A stretch of 64,000 nt of DNA from Sipunculus nudus (taxonomy: Eukaryota > Annelida > Sipuncula > Golfingiida > Sipunculidae). Shown here piece after piece: positions 1 through 12,316 of the stretch. Under the pieces are notes generated by a model. The model was not told where the DNA came from. It ran no database searches and saw nothing but the letters and a program-made list of their open reading frames with translations. The translations under genes and the position numbers were made by a program. Location of the stretch: positions 70,357,676 through 70,421,675 of the forward strand of contig CM049316.1 in the NCBI GenBank assembly GCA_026874595.1, in the 5' to 3' direction. Positions within the stretch are counted from its first letter, which is position 1; each line of letters starts with the position of its first letter.

Positions 1-752
1 GCTAAAGCGATGCTCTCACTCAGAAAGCTGTCATGCGTAAAAACAGAAATGTACAACACTTTAACTGCCATCTGCATGGCCACTCTCACAGATAGTATTA
101 GCTGTCATTCAACGACATACTCCGTATGATACGGCTGTCGTAGAATTTATTGCCCTTTCTAAACTAAGAGATACTGTGCCTTTTATATGGAGTATATAAT
201 TCCAATGGGCTTTTAGGTAACGCAGTTATAACAAGCAAATCGTTCCAACACTTACGACCAACAAACACGTACTCAGGGATCCTTTAATCAGGATATATAT
301 TTTGGGCAACCATGCCCCCCCCCCCCCCCGTCCCCTAGGTGATGCACGTTGGTCTATTATGGACACCTTTCAGGGAAACGGCATTTGAAGTGACGTCATT
401 GTCCTCTGTGACGTTATCACTCGCACAACAAAGATAGCCGTATCGTCAGATGCAACGTCCTAGGGTAAATATATGTGCTAAAAAACCCTAAACCACTTAT
501 CCGGGATTATTTACGCTTGGATTAACACAAACATTGAACTTCTTTGACATTTTCACTATACCAGCCTATATTATATATTTCAATAACATCCGTTTTACCG
601 TCTCCAACTATGGCGCGGACATACATACACACACACAAACAGAATCGAGTGAAAACAACAATCAAGCGTGACCCGTAACATGAATTGTGGCCTATATGCC
701 ATTTGGTAAAGAAGTTGGTGGCCAAGAAACCTGGGTCATCAGATAAAGAGGT
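1..752. other. Unassigned AT-rich DNA
   Basis: I see no gene, RNA or complete mobile element here. The only distinct feature is a run of 15 C residues at 315-329. Short open frames are present on the minus strand, but they have no recognisable protein similarity and no splice or start context that would support them. Confidence 0.6.
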
Positions 753-753
753 C

Positions 754-762
754 ATATATATA

Positions 763-823
<61 letters not shown>
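754..823. repeat. Compound (AT)n-(GA)n microsatellite
   Basis: An interrupted AT dinucleotide run (754-794) passes directly into a pure GA run (about 794-823). It sits immediately next to a GC-richer stretch (824-950) that looks like the end of a dispersed element, which suggests the microsatellite grew at the element's edge. Confidence 0.95.
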
Positions 824-825
<2 letters not shown>

Positions 826-948
826 GCCCTTGGAAGGGAGGTAACAGATTTTGGGACTAACTTTCAAGGGACTGCCCGTCGTAAGTGGCCGTACATATTT
901 AGGTGCCCTTTGTACAGAGGCGCCCGTAAGGAGTGGTTTCACTGTGTA
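824..948 (-). mobile_element. Possible DNA-transposon terminal fragment
   Basis: Read on the minus strand from about 946, the segment begins with an ACAGTGAAACC-type end followed by GC-rich sequence (GGGCGCC, ACGGCCAC, CTCCCTTCC). Ends of the form ACAGTGaAACC are common in Tc1/mariner/pogo-type invertebrate repeats. Only one end is visible and the other side runs into the GA/AT microsatellite. This is a family-level guess from the terminal motif alone. Confidence 0.3.
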
Positions 949-2738
949 TATATAGTAACAGAAATGTAACAGAATGTTTTTACACTCACACCAGAGCCAG
1001 GTATATGGGGTATAATCCTTAGAAAGAAGGAACATAGAAATTCAATTATTTACTAACGGGTAAATAAGTTTTTTATTCAGTCTTTGAAGGGAAGAAAACT
1101 TTTAATTTTAAGACTGCACAAATAAAATAATACAAATGCCCATTTCCATTGACAACTGTACGAAAGTATCAAATGCATTATAAAATATACGCTGCTTTAA
1201 CTTATCCGTTGGCCACAGAATATATATCCTCTCCCAACCGTCTGCGTATTTCAAGTGAACTAGACAACTTATTTAAAGTGTTTCAACAATAACGTCACAT
1301 TTAAGTACGTCATTTAGTGTATGCCAAAGAACATTAATGTCGTAAGGGTGATTCGACTTTTTTCTTCATAATCCATAAAACTTATCGCAATTTTTGTTAC
1401 ATATACGATTTTATATATGCACAAGGGGGAAAAATTGTTATTTCTGTCAAAACAGAGAGGCTTAATACAAGGTGGCAAGAATGTGAAAACTTAACCTCAA
1501 GCAGTCGGCGAAAATGTGCGACATCCCTGCCGTAAAACTTTGACCTGATACCGTCCCGCAAATAAACTGTGTATTATGAGTGTTAGCCTTGGAATCGGCC
1601 ACTAGTCTAAAGTTGTTACTAAAATGTCAGGAGTGTCAGCTCGTGCGGAGTCGGACAGGAGTGACGTCATTAGCGTGATTTGTGGAGTTTTGGCATGATT
1701 ACTGACAGTGATTTTTGTTTTCTATTAATATGTTAATGAATATTGCTGCGTTGACAGGAAATTTTCGCAAAATACGAAAGCGTCATGGTATCACGTCATG
1801 TTGACGGATTTTATCAAATAAAAAAAGTAAAAGGAGAGGTTCCGGAAATAATCTATTTATAACTTTTCATCGATGGCTTTTATCTTTAAATTGTCTAACT
1901 TGATTTTACAACCAATTCTCACATGTGATCACTAAATCAATTATCTGATTCCAATATAAAATTTATAACATATTATTAAATGAGTTTAAATAATAAGATT
2001 ATTTAAATTATGCTTTAGCATATAATGAGGATAAATGATAATTCTTGTTTCTCTAGGAATATATGAGACAGGTATAGACCGAATGCAACAATAGGGTTAA
2101 AAAGGCAAAGACTTTTCCGCCAGCCTTGAAGGATAGCTATATCCTGTATACAAAAAGAGAGAACAAAACAAAAACACAAAATTGAGAAAGGATAAAAAAG
2201 TAATTGAGTTTTTGCTGCTCAGGGCATTTGGCAGTGAATCCCTACGAGGTCTACGTTTTTCTTACACATAATTTTCACGCCACTGGTTGAAGGTCGACGT
2301 CCGCTTAAATCGATCTAGGAAAACCCTTAAAAGACACCGGGACAGCGAGGTTTAACTATGCAATGAATCGTGCGGCTTCCCTGACAGTTCCAATTTTATC
2401 AGTTATTTCACGTCAGGCATTTCATTTCCAAAGAGATCAAAACTCGTTAGGACTACAGGAAAAAGACTATATTTTCATATTTCTAAATATTGCCATAGGT
2501 ATGACCGCAGTGAATATCACCTCGAAACACAGACCGTTTTATCATATACATGAAGATGTAAGGTAACCGAGACAAACTTTCGTCCTTTGATCATATATTT
2601 GATCATTTTATATCAATTTCCCGCCTGTGGTGGATATGATATAAAGATCTTTAGGTGAAAAGCCAAGAACATGGAGCTTTGTCTCTATACCTGTACAGTT
2701 CTCCTTCTTCCTTTAATATATTTTGTTATCTTAAACAA
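949..2738. other. Unassigned AT-rich DNA
   Basis: No supportable gene or repeat. Sequence is AT-rich, with small A/T runs and frequent stops in all frames. Confidence 0.6.
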
Positions 2739-2748
2739 TAGTGCGGGT
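2739..2748 (+). repeat. Target-site duplication of the SINE (left)
   Basis: TAGTGCGGGT is repeated exactly at 3169-3178, just beyond the A-rich tail, and it defines the insertion boundaries. Confidence 0.88.
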
Positions 2749-3168
2749 ACCGGCTTCTGTGGCTCAGGGGTAGAGCGCAGGGCTCAAAGCCCGGAGATCG
2801 TGAGTTCGAATCTCAGCCGAGCCGGTGAGATTTTTTCACGGTCGACCCCTACCCAGGGTGGGTGCTCTGCAGGCCCAATGGGGAGACTGTACCCAACAGT
2901 CGGGTTTCACTCACAAACGAGTGCGCCTTTCGGGGGTTCCTCGGTGTTATGACCCAGCAATGGGGATGAGACACACCCAGGACCCGCAGGAGTGAATCAC
3001 CGAGCCTGGTTGACGCCAGAGCATTGTGTGCAAGCCCCTGTCACGGAGTCCGAAACCGGAATGGAAATTCTGCGGTTGTATATAGACTTAGTTAAGCAAG
3101 CATTTAAAAATGGTAGCGGTTACCTCCACCAAAAAAAATTAAAAAAAAAAAAAACAAAAAAAAACCAG
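2749..3168 (+). mobile_element. tRNA-derived SINE, full-length copy with target duplication
   Basis: The first ~75 bases fold as a degenerate tRNA. A pol III box A-like motif (TGGCTCAGGGG) lies at about 2759-2769 and a box B (GTTCGAATC) at about 2805-2813. There is an acceptor-like pairing of CGGCT with AGCCG, and an anticodon-position triplet CAA in the loop. A ~300-bp non-tRNA body follows, containing the conserved tail motif CCTGTCACGGAGTCCGAAAC (about 3039-3058), then an A-rich tail (3131-3168). The element is flanked by a 10-bp direct repeat, TAGTGCGGGT, at 2739-2748 and 3169-3178. That is the signature of LINE-mediated retroposition. A second diverged copy is at 35933-36205. The body resembles the conserved-domain SINEs described from bivalves, but I cannot assign a named family from memory. 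Confidence 0.88.
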
Positions 3169-3178
3169 TAGTGCGGGT
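3169..3178 (+). repeat. Target-site duplication of the SINE (right)
   Basis: Exact copy of 2739-2748. The perfect match indicates a comparatively recent insertion. Confidence 0.88.
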
Positions 3179-6075
3179 CCAGAGGGGATTCACACTAAAC
3201 CCGTCTTTACAAACGGCGTAACCTATTGGTTTCAAAGAAATATGTGCAATTTAAAACCCTTTCTGGATCTGAGGATTTGTTTGTTCCTGGGATTCACCTC
3301 CCTTCTTTTCATAACACCTGGATCCGCCCCGGTTAGACGTTCGGAGAGACCTGCGGTAACTGTTAGTGATTTTTACGTTTGGCAAAACACATTTGGGGTT
3401 CCGTTTGTCTACACATTATTAATGTAAATTTATTGATTCCCAGATTAGATGATTAGAAGCGTTATTAATACTACAGTAACTACTCTCCGGTATGCGTCAA
3501 TAGTCTCCTGCACAGGACTTTAAAAACCTATTAGCGATAATATACTCCTTCTTATAAATTAATTTATAAATTAATGTATTTTTTACGAACACGGTTCGAA
3601 CACTTTTGTATATTTTGTTTAACAATTCCGTTGAATTATTTCTTACATTCGAATTCCCACAGAAGAACTTGAAGAAAGTAAATTTAATATTTCGAACGTG
3701 AATGTTGATCTTAAATTTAAATTTAGAAAAAGTCTTCAGTGACAATTGAATGTAAATTTAAACACCATATAACGACTTGTTCTGTCTAAACTTTTAACTC
3801 AAAATTCATATCAATTGGCAAAACTAGATCTACCCTGGAAAGTGGTATAACCCAAAATTTCAATAGCCATTCCCTGACTACTGGTTGTGAATCTTTACAT
3901 GACAGTCCAGCGCACTTACATCACAAGTAAGAAATAGAAAATTGTCTTTTCAGGTTAGATCCGGGACATCTTGACCGCCATTTTCTCGCATCGTGTTCAG
4001 AGCAACTTGCGCTATACGTCACTTGTAATCTATTACCATACTGGCGGGAGGCAGCCGCGTCGGCCTGGCGACACGTGAACCCGAATTGTACTTGGACTCG
4101 CTTGACGAATAAAAACCTAAATCAGAGTAGAAACAGCCAGCCAAAACGGTAATGCTAAAAGTCAAAGGTTAGGCCATTGCAGCTGTTCAAGCAGTCGAGA
4201 AGCAATATCCAATACGGTCAAGTAAGGCAACCGCTAAAATAAATCATGTAACAGTATTATATATCTTCTAATTCTATGGGCCTATTTTCCGTGTGATTTC
4301 ATCCGGCAAGAAATATTTCCCAAATATTTCGATCATTTTCTTCAGCGGTTTAGATGTTCTATATAAAATTGAGGATGCTAGGTGTGCCTTCCTTTAAATA
4401 TATTGGGTATTAGAATGGCGGAGTAATTTCCAGGGAAAAAACTGGGAGGGAAGTCCCAAGAGATATCATTGCAAAAGTGATTGGATCCATAGGCAACCGA
4501 TGAGGTTAATAAAAACGATTTTTTTTACACTGACAAAATTGGAAGACGTTTGTCATACCTAGATTGGGACAGGAATTGTATATAAACCTCAAGTACTTAT
4601 ATAACACTGGGGATAACTTGTCTATGCAGTGAGTCAGAAATACATATGATTTTCTCGGTGTTCGTTTTGGACACATGACAAAAAAATTCCATGTTTTCAA
4701 TTATTTATATAATATTGTTGTCTATGTATAAAATTGAAATAATTAACTGTTCTTTAATTTTTATCATTATGTAAAATATTTAGTTTGTGGGTGGTATATA
4801 TTAATAAATGCTTAACTGTTTTTAATGATTAAAATGTAAAATATATATTTTGAAAAAAATGAAGTACTTGTAACTACCAACATAAGTTCAATATCCAACA
4901 TGCTTTAATTGTTGTTCGAGCAAATATCAGAAAGAAAACTACAAGGCAATTTGAAATGAAACTGAAACATACAAGTGTTGTATTATTGATTTTACTGATT
5001 AAGATATATTAATATCACCATAATAATTGTTTACATATAATATAAATGTTTAACAAATATTTTATTTTTGAAAGTTCTGTTTGTTTGTTTAAAGATGTGC
5101 AAAAATAATTATTAAAAACTCTTAACGCATGTCTTTATATTAGTCATAATGGATATAATTCAGTTATATTAACACCATGCCGGAATCTAATCTAAAATCA
5201 TGAAATACGTTAGGATAGTATTATTTGATAATATATCAAAGGGTATGACAGATTCATGTGGATATAACATCATAAAAATAGTTTAATATATAAGTAGGTT
5301 GTCGCATACTGTGGATAAAAAGAACATTACGAAGTTTTGGAGTTATCACATAAACAAATGGTTACATAAATGTATTCCATTTGATATCTTGGAAGACGCC
5401 GCTAACGGGGGCGAGAGTTCCTTTGATAACACTCCGTGTGCTACTTTATGTTTATACTAAACTCTGCACAGTGGCCTTAATTAGGTTATCACGATGTTTG
5501 AATCAGATACTTAACGGCTATAATACATCAGCATAAAAGGCTGGCTTTTTTGCCGCAATATGCAGTTATCGTCTGCTTTAGGTGTTATACTGGCTCGTGC
5601 TACCCGAGGCAACGGGAGGTCAGATCGGTGCGCAGAGCAAAATGGAGTATTGTATACGAGGTAACGTCACTTGTTAGAAACAAACAGCACAGGATAAAAA
5701 GGCAAGAGCCAAGTGAATGAGATTTTGAATCTCTTTAAATAAACTAATTGGTTTTTACGTTTTATCATGGTAATTTTTCTTTGTTATTCTACTCATGTTT
5801 TCATACTTTCCATACTTCTGGATCTTTAGTTTAATGGTTTATTTAAAATTTGCAATACGCTGTTGTTGTCAAATTTCATTCAGCCTCCTAAAACTTTAAT
5901 ACCAACGAGTAAAAAAATCTTAGCAGTTCGGTCGATGCAATTTGCAGATATTTATCTCTCTTAAAACGCAAAATCTTGATTTCATAAAATTCTAAGATCT
6001 AAAAAGAAGTGGTTACTGATTACAATTTGCATCTTTTGATATTTGGGATTAAGCTTCATACAACCGATATGCAAG
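3179..6075. other. Unassigned AT-rich DNA
   Basis: No gene or repeat family recognised in nearly 2.9 kb. Two less AT-rich patches (about 3960-4110 and 5390-5660) stand out against AT-rich flanks. They contain neither recognisable protein nor repeat similarity and could be regulatory or decayed sequence. Confidence 0.5.
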
Positions 6076-7092
6076 TAGAGGTGCGGACTTGGTGGTCCGG
6101 TCCATCACATAAACGGTCCGGTCCCGGTCCGATCCACCTTTAGTCGGTCCGGGGCTATGGGTGGACCGGTCAAAGCGGTCCGGTCCATTTATTAAAATAT
6201 CGTTAAAAATTGATTAAAATTGTAGTTTTTGTATTCTGCTTTTATTCTACATACTTTTTTCTCATTTCATATATTTGTTCAAATATTTAACGATACTGAA
6301 TATCAAGTACACAGCAACCAATTCAATGAAAATAATATTATAATCTAAACGTGAATCGCAAGATCTCGGTTTGATTTTAGAATGGCAAATTTAAAATCAA
6401 AATCTTTGTAAATGATTTGACAACAGTGGAATATTTAATGTTACTGTACAGAGCATTGTGGTTAGAACATAAACCAAATTCTGCAAGGAGGGGCGAGCGA
6501 TTCAAATAATTTGCTTAGCGGGGATGGATGCTGATTTACAGTAGCTGAATAGTGATGATACAGTTTAAGTACAATTTGAAAATAGAAAACTAATTAATCA
6601 AATGTTAATGATTTAATATATAGAGTAAATATAGGATCTTTTTTAATGAATTCAATGTATAGAAAGTGTTCTTATTATACTTTGATACACAGTGACACAG
6701 AGGAAAAATATCAGCATCAAAGCAGGGACCATGATTCTAATGCACAACATGTCAGTTTGATTGTAGGTTAATAACAAAGACTGACCCTTTACTGTTACTC
6801 AGAGAACAAAATATAAAAGAATACACGTGTATAATTATGCTATTGCAGCTGCCATTGCTTTGAATTTTTACATACCAAAAGAATTTTCCTATTGAGGTTA
6901 ATTACCCGTTCATAACAAGAATTATAGGTTGAAACTAAATCCCAAAAGTCATCTGTTTAGCTTAAATCTTTAGCTAGAGCAGTCCGATCCGGTTCGGGAT
7001 AATCGATCCAGTTTATTTGTGTCAGCAGGCCGGTCCGGTCCAGCCCAAAGTTGCTGACCAGACAGGTCAAACCGGTCCGGTCCGCACCTCTA
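6076..7092. mobile_element. hAT-like non-autonomous DNA transposon with GGTCCGGTCC-rich ends
   Basis: The left end begins TAGAGGTGCGGAC and the right end finishes with its inverse, GTCCGCACCTCTA, giving 13-bp perfect terminal inverted repeats about 1 kb apart. Both subterminal zones are packed with repeats of the CCGGTCC/GGTCCGG motif (about 6094-6187 and 6980-7085), the kind of clustered short motif that serves as subterminal transposase binding sites in hAT elements. The AT-rich core has no coding capacity. The TAGAGGTG/CAGGGGTG type of terminus is typical of hAT elements. An 8-bp target duplication is expected but the flanks do not match well, so the duplication has decayed or the family is different. 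Confidence 0.72.
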
Positions 7093-8016
7093 GACACGAG
7101 GCACGCGATGGTACCTGGCTGAGTCACGTGACATGCGGTTCCTGCTTACTGTGTGTAATGTTTTTGACCATGCAATAGAAATGGACAGAACTTGAGAGGA
7201 ACAAGCCCGATTTAAGTTATCCTCTGAACTGGAAGGAACTATTATTTTAGGTAGTTCAAGTATCGTTGCCCCCTAAACAGAACTGGAAATTTTATTTGTT
7301 CACCTGTGGGTCCGTTTGTTTACTATGTTTGTTTGTCTACAAAATATTTTCAGAAGATTTTTTAAAAATTATTGCGACAATTCAGCACTTTTTAAATTCG
7401 GCTAGTTATTACCAGTGTACTACAAATAGATCTTTTGAATGTTACATAAGTTATAATGAAATTATATGATACTAAGAATTTTTTAAATGGAGATTTACTG
7501 AAATATTTATTTTCGTACGGTTTTGTGAATATAAGCATTGATTATTCGATATAATCAAATATGTGAGTTGTGTGCTGTGTTTCATTTAAAGTAAACAACT
7601 TTAATTGCAATGCGTGTACTGTATGTGTCACTTTAGCTGGATTAACGTACACAGATATGAGTAAAAAGATTCAGATACACTTAACGTGCTTTTTGTAAGC
7701 TTTTGGATAAAAAAATATTCCAGAAGTCAGTCTTTTCACGAAATGAATGACCCAGTCTAGTATTCAATATGGTGAACGTAAAGCTATACGGGTGACCTTT
7801 CATGTATTGTGTACCAGCTGCAACAAAGGTCTCGTTTACAAAAGATAACGATTCAAAAGTAGTTATATTGATTTTTGAAAAAGTGGATGTTATATAACCG
7901 CTAAAGGATGGTAATCTGTATCGTACTGAGTTCTCTTGTATATAGTGTTTTTGTCATTGTATGTTTATTACATTTCTACAAACATAAAATGGCGCTGTGC
8001 TGTCACCACCACGAAA
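7093..8016. other. Unassigned AT-rich DNA
   Basis: No supportable gene, RNA or repeat. Short frames here are rich in Phe/Tyr/Ile codons, as expected for AT-rich non-coding DNA. Confidence 0.55.
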
Positions 8017-8078
8017 TTAGGCGCCGTAGGTTATGCATACGGTTTCATCGCTGTTTGTCTGTTTGTTAGCACAATATC
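8017..8078 (+). repeat. Fragment of a dispersed repeat, truncated at a MITE insertion
   Basis: The segment reads through a GTTATGC...TTTCATC...TGTTTGTTAGCA motif series. This resembles the start of the dispersed repeats at 18716-18958 and 44777-45012 and stops at the TTAA that begins the MITE at 8079. It is probably the remaining 5' piece of a third copy. Confidence 0.4.
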
Positions 8079-8443
8079 TTAAAGAGGCCTCTTCCGAAAT
8101 CTGAGATCTATTGACTATAATCCGTTTCATAATAATAGGTCAGAAAACGCCGACCACACCGCATTTACATAACTTATGCTTTATTTATATCCATGTGTTT
8201 AAAACGCGTGAGGGCCCCTCCAAAATAATCAATTAGCATTCAACAACTGGGGGCAATTCAGATAATCAAGGATTTTACAAATGGCTTTTGACCCGTCAAC
8301 GTACATATAAATGTCGACCGTCACAGAGGCGTTATAAGAACCTTTCTTTTTCAGGAAGTACCTATAAATCATAAATATCAATGCAGAGTGATCAAGAAAT
8401 CCCACACACTCTACCCATAAGGCAAGTGAATGATTGGCTTTAA
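8079..8443 (+). mobile_element. TTAA-flanked MITE, copy 1
   Basis: The element body is bounded by TTAA at 8079-8082 and 8440-8443. Its ends (AGAGGCC... and ...TGATTGGCT) are diverged relatives of the AGGGGCCCAATCACC-type inverted termini seen at 43661 and 50231. Internal landmarks shared with the other copies include a GAGGCGTTATAAGAAC-type segment near 8328 and a GTCAACGTACAT-type segment near 8297. No coding capacity. The TTAA target and short TIRs point to mobilisation by a piggyBac-type transposase (inference). Confidence 0.7.
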
Positions 8444-10840
8444 ATTATATGTAAATAAATTCCAAAGATATTTAGGGGAATAGTGGGATTAGCACAACTT
8501 TGAATTAGTTGGGCAGATCTGGATTCTGCATAGCTGATGTTTTTTTTTTTTTGGATATATGTCATCTATTCATCTGGTACTGCGATAGTCAGCTATATAT
8601 TATAAAGTAATTATGGTTTTCAGAAAGCCATTAACGTCCGAAAATATTTGCTTACTTCGTGATATGTAAGCTTTTATCTGTGATAAATTAAAATGCTCAA
8701 ATATATCCCCCTCCTTCATGGTTTTCTGTTTTCTTTAACAAAAATACCATTACTCCATTACTTATTCAAAGCTGCCTAATTCTCTAAACAATAATCTTTT
8801 GAATTATGGCGTCCATTATTCATCAGACTTTCAAAGGTATCTTATGGTCTTTTTTAACATTATATAATTTGTCATTTAATGTAATACTGTCATTTGCCAT
8901 TATTCTTTTATCCCTACCAGCTCTTCTAAACATCATAATGATTCTAATGGGTCTTTTAGTAGTATCTTTAATTATAATTACTCATCCCAGCATTTTATCA
9001 ACGATATCCAGTTTATTTTATTTATTTCTATAATTTATCGTTTATATAGTTTGCTGCAAGTAGCTCTTGTGATATGGTATGTTAATTAATGATATAATTG
9101 TGGTTCTGTTGCAGCGTACATTATAGAAAGGTGTAATGATAATATTGTAATAATAAAAGGACAGTCAGTACTTTTTTTTATTTCTTTGATTCTTTGCTTA
9201 GCATATACTTTGTTCATTGTTTCTTTTTTAGTTTTCTTTCCTTTTTATTTATTCCAGATTAGATCGCATTTTAAATATTCTAATTGGGTTTCATATTGGT
9301 TTCGTTCATTTTTTTTCACTTAAAGCTTTGTTGTTATTGTTCGTTTGTCCGTCTGTCCGTCTTTCTTCTTGACATTAAGATATAAGTATATTTGAAATAA
9401 TAAGGATACGCAGACAATGAGAATAAAAAATAAATTTCATCTGTGTTGCTATTGTATCGAACGGATAAAGGAACATCTAAATAAAAGTTAAAGTTATTAT
9501 TATGTTTCGTGTACAGTCTATATTCAAGGTTTCCACAAATATATGTCAGTTTTGTTTTATTTTCCTAAGCCAATTTTTATTGTCCTTAGCGACGGCCTCT
9601 CACTCTATCATCTAACAATAATACAGTAGTGACAACTCTGCACCTACAAGTTGTAAGGGAACTGGGAGAATAAAATTAGAAAATGAAATGTTAAAATGTG
9701 GACACGAAAGCTAGCAGTTTAAATGAGACCACACACAGGTACATCTGTGTACGTCCATTTTGTATTTGTTTCCAGCGTGGGTAGCACAGTAGTCTTCAGT
9801 TTAATTACACATTCTGTGGAGTATTTATTCTGACACGTAGTGACACTCCTAAGGCTTTATACCACATCACGCTTATCAGCTAGAAGCGCTATTAGCGCAA
9901 TGGTGAGCCAACTTTTGTGGATTCAAAGTAGAAATAAATGCATAACAACCTGTTAAAATATGTATTGGATTTATGTTTTCCTTGCGAGAGATAAATATTA
10001 GTAGAGGTATCCGAAAATTTAAATTTTAGTAATTATTTAGCAGGGATATTGATAAATTTTTTGTTCACCTATCTATCTTATTGTTTATCTCATTTCGTTA
10101 CATAAATTCATTATAAATTATCATAAATTATTATAATAAATTCTATTCATCTCAACCATGTTTAAAGGCTTTAATAGGCCTAAGTCTCCCTATAACTGTT
10201 GCCTGTAATAATGGCAGTTAATTTTCTTTTCTTTGTCCGAATAAAAAATATCTCAAATAGTAAAGGAGGGTGTTTAATGAAATTCTTGGAATACCAATTT
10301 TGAATTAAAGAAGAACTGATTGAATGTTTAAAGTGAACCAAGGCTTGGTTCTTTCGCCTTTAATAGAGCAGTGCTTCAGTTGTTCTACTCCATCGAGCTG
10401 CTTAAGTGGGCCATCCAGTTCCTAGGGTTAATAGCCTTTATTTTTATTAATTCTGTGTTATCTTAAAATTGATTTTTTTAAATTTTGATTAAAAACAATA
10501 AAATTGAATTTTTATGCGAGTAAAGAAACATGTTAGACCTGAAAAACATGTTTGAGATATTGTCACGAGGTTCTGTATTAACCCCATTAAAAAGGACTGG
10601 TTCTTCTTACCTGCTGCTTTAACATTGTACTTCAAAATACACTGGAGAAGAGGGTGCCAGGTTTAGAATCATAATTTTTTATGAGTCTAATACTAATTTA
10701 AAATAACCTTTTGGTTGATTTGATTGATAATGTTTTGCCAAGGATGCTACATTAAGAGACGTTATAAACATTTTCATTATAATTCTAAGAAACTAGAAGC
10801 AATCAGCAGGGTCGAAATGTCTATCATAAATTAGTTATGT
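8444..10840. other. Unassigned, very AT-rich DNA
   Basis: No gene recognised. The most open stretch (8806-9033) encodes only a low-complexity Leu/Ile/Ser-rich string typical of AT-rich DNA. Nothing repeated elsewhere in the window was found here. Confidence 0.55.
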
Positions 10841-10846
10841 AGCGAT

Positions 10847-11340
10847 TTCAGATTACCCCTGCCTCAGATACCACCCCCCCCCCCCCCTTGGTAACTTGAT
10901 ATCGATTTTAGATTACCCCCTACGGTTTACAGATTACCCCCGCTAAAAGTTGGTTCTTTATGTTTATTTGCTTAGAATTTTCATAGTTTCCTTCTTGTAG
11001 ATTTCTCATATCAGGTTGAATCTTTGTGTTTTTTATGTTTACATGTATAATGTGTCATGTGCTTTGAGGAACTGGTAAGTTTGCAGAAATATAATTAATA
11101 ATGATATTAACATTTTCCGACAAATTTTTTTCAAATTTTATTCCAAATTTTAAATCTCGTATCTTTCACGTGCATGGTCTATCTCAAGTATATATAATGG
11201 GTTAAAGGCATTAGAATTTATTATTTGGTTAGTCAGCGAAGGGGTAAATTGAACAATGCGGGGGTTACTGAAATAACGTTAAGACTACCCAAGGGTAACC
11301 TGAAATACGGGGGTAACCTGGAATGGGGAATATCCTGAAG
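10847..11340. mobile_element. Dispersed element with GATTACCCC-type ends, copy 1
   Basis: The left end carries TTTCAGATTACCCC followed by a C14 tract (10874-10887) and further GATTACCCC motifs. The right end carries the inverse-style series GGGGTAACCTGAAAT and GGGGTAACCTGGAATGGGG. An internal piece near 11226-11262 (GTTAGTCAGCGAAGGGGTAA) closely matches 28568-28590. It appears to be a non-autonomous element with repetitive inverted ends. The exact boundaries and target duplication are unclear. Confidence 0.55.
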
Positions 11341-11535
11341 TTTTTAACCAAGGATCCAACAATGCTACCACCAGAAGACTATACAGTCTATTAGCCATAA
11401 AAAACAGTACATTACCAGTGCCCACACATAATTGCGATAAGGAATAAAAATCTGTTTTTACTTCACTTATGAAAATACCAGTATATGCAATGCATATGCA
11501 CGAGCACTGTGAAGACTTAAACATGCAAATTGGTC

Positions 11536-11879
11536 ATGCAGTGTCCAACGCGCTTCGAAATATACCACGCAAGACGATTTGTCGGTAATATGTTTTTTTT
11601 ATATTACACCATTGTATTGAATCATAAAAATACAATATTTCAAGTGAAAGACATTGCGGGAATAAGAAATGTCATACAAGACAACTGTTATGATGAAATG
11701 ATGCGTCGAATGATGAAGCAATGGTTTTCACATTGTTTTGTCATTTTTTTAGATAATCAAAAAAATTCTGTATTACAACAGATTACAGAAGTAGTTTTCA
11801 TACAGAATACGCAAGTGAAATGCGTTATTGATAGTAATATTCAGTTGCTGATTTTGGAAACTGATCACCTGGATCCAAG
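11536..11879 (+). CDS. Candidate exon, uncharacterised protein
   Basis: An open segment starts at an ATG (11536), with an in-frame stop upstream at 11518-11520. It runs ~115 codons and then meets a strong splice-donor match, CCAAG|GTAAAT, at 11879/11880. The deduced peptide is not low-complexity. It has mixed charged and hydrophobic residues, for example a DEMMRRMMKQWFSH stretch and a CVIDSNIQLLILETD stretch near the end. I do not recognise the family. The longer-than-expected open frame in AT-rich DNA and the donor at its end are the only support, and it could be chance. No matching downstream exon was identified. Confidence 0.28.
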
Positions 11880-12316
11880 GTAAATATGATGCTGTGTTCA
11901 GAAATTACCCTTTATTATCCGGGAACCGGTTCAAAACATAAGTTGAAAGGATTCTTCCTCTTTAAATATCAATTATCTCGTCAAATCTGATAGAAGGCTG
12001 TCCAATTTGTTCATGTAATTGTGTAAACACACAAACTTCTAGATAGACACCAGCACAGGCCTTGATAAATACATCGCCTAATTGACGTTGCTCTATTAAG
12101 GATATAATTGAAACAATTAATCTGAAAACTGAACAAATATCGTAGGTCCTCTTATTCACGCCACTGTATGGAGATCATTTTATTGCCCAATAAACCCACA
12201 ATCAGGTACCTTTGTCAATCCTGGAATTTATTGTGCCTATGTCTAGCGGCTTTGGGGTCTCGTTTTCATATATACATTGACAGCAAGAACCCATAGACAT
12301 AGAGCCTTGAAATCAT

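Noticed and set aside
2749-2823. Functional tRNA gene
   Set aside because: The cloverleaf is imperfect and is followed by a SINE body, an A-rich tail and a target duplication, so it is a SINE head.
8806-9033. Small membrane protein
   Set aside because: The Leu/Ile/Ser-rich sequence follows from AT-rich codons, with no start context or family similarity.
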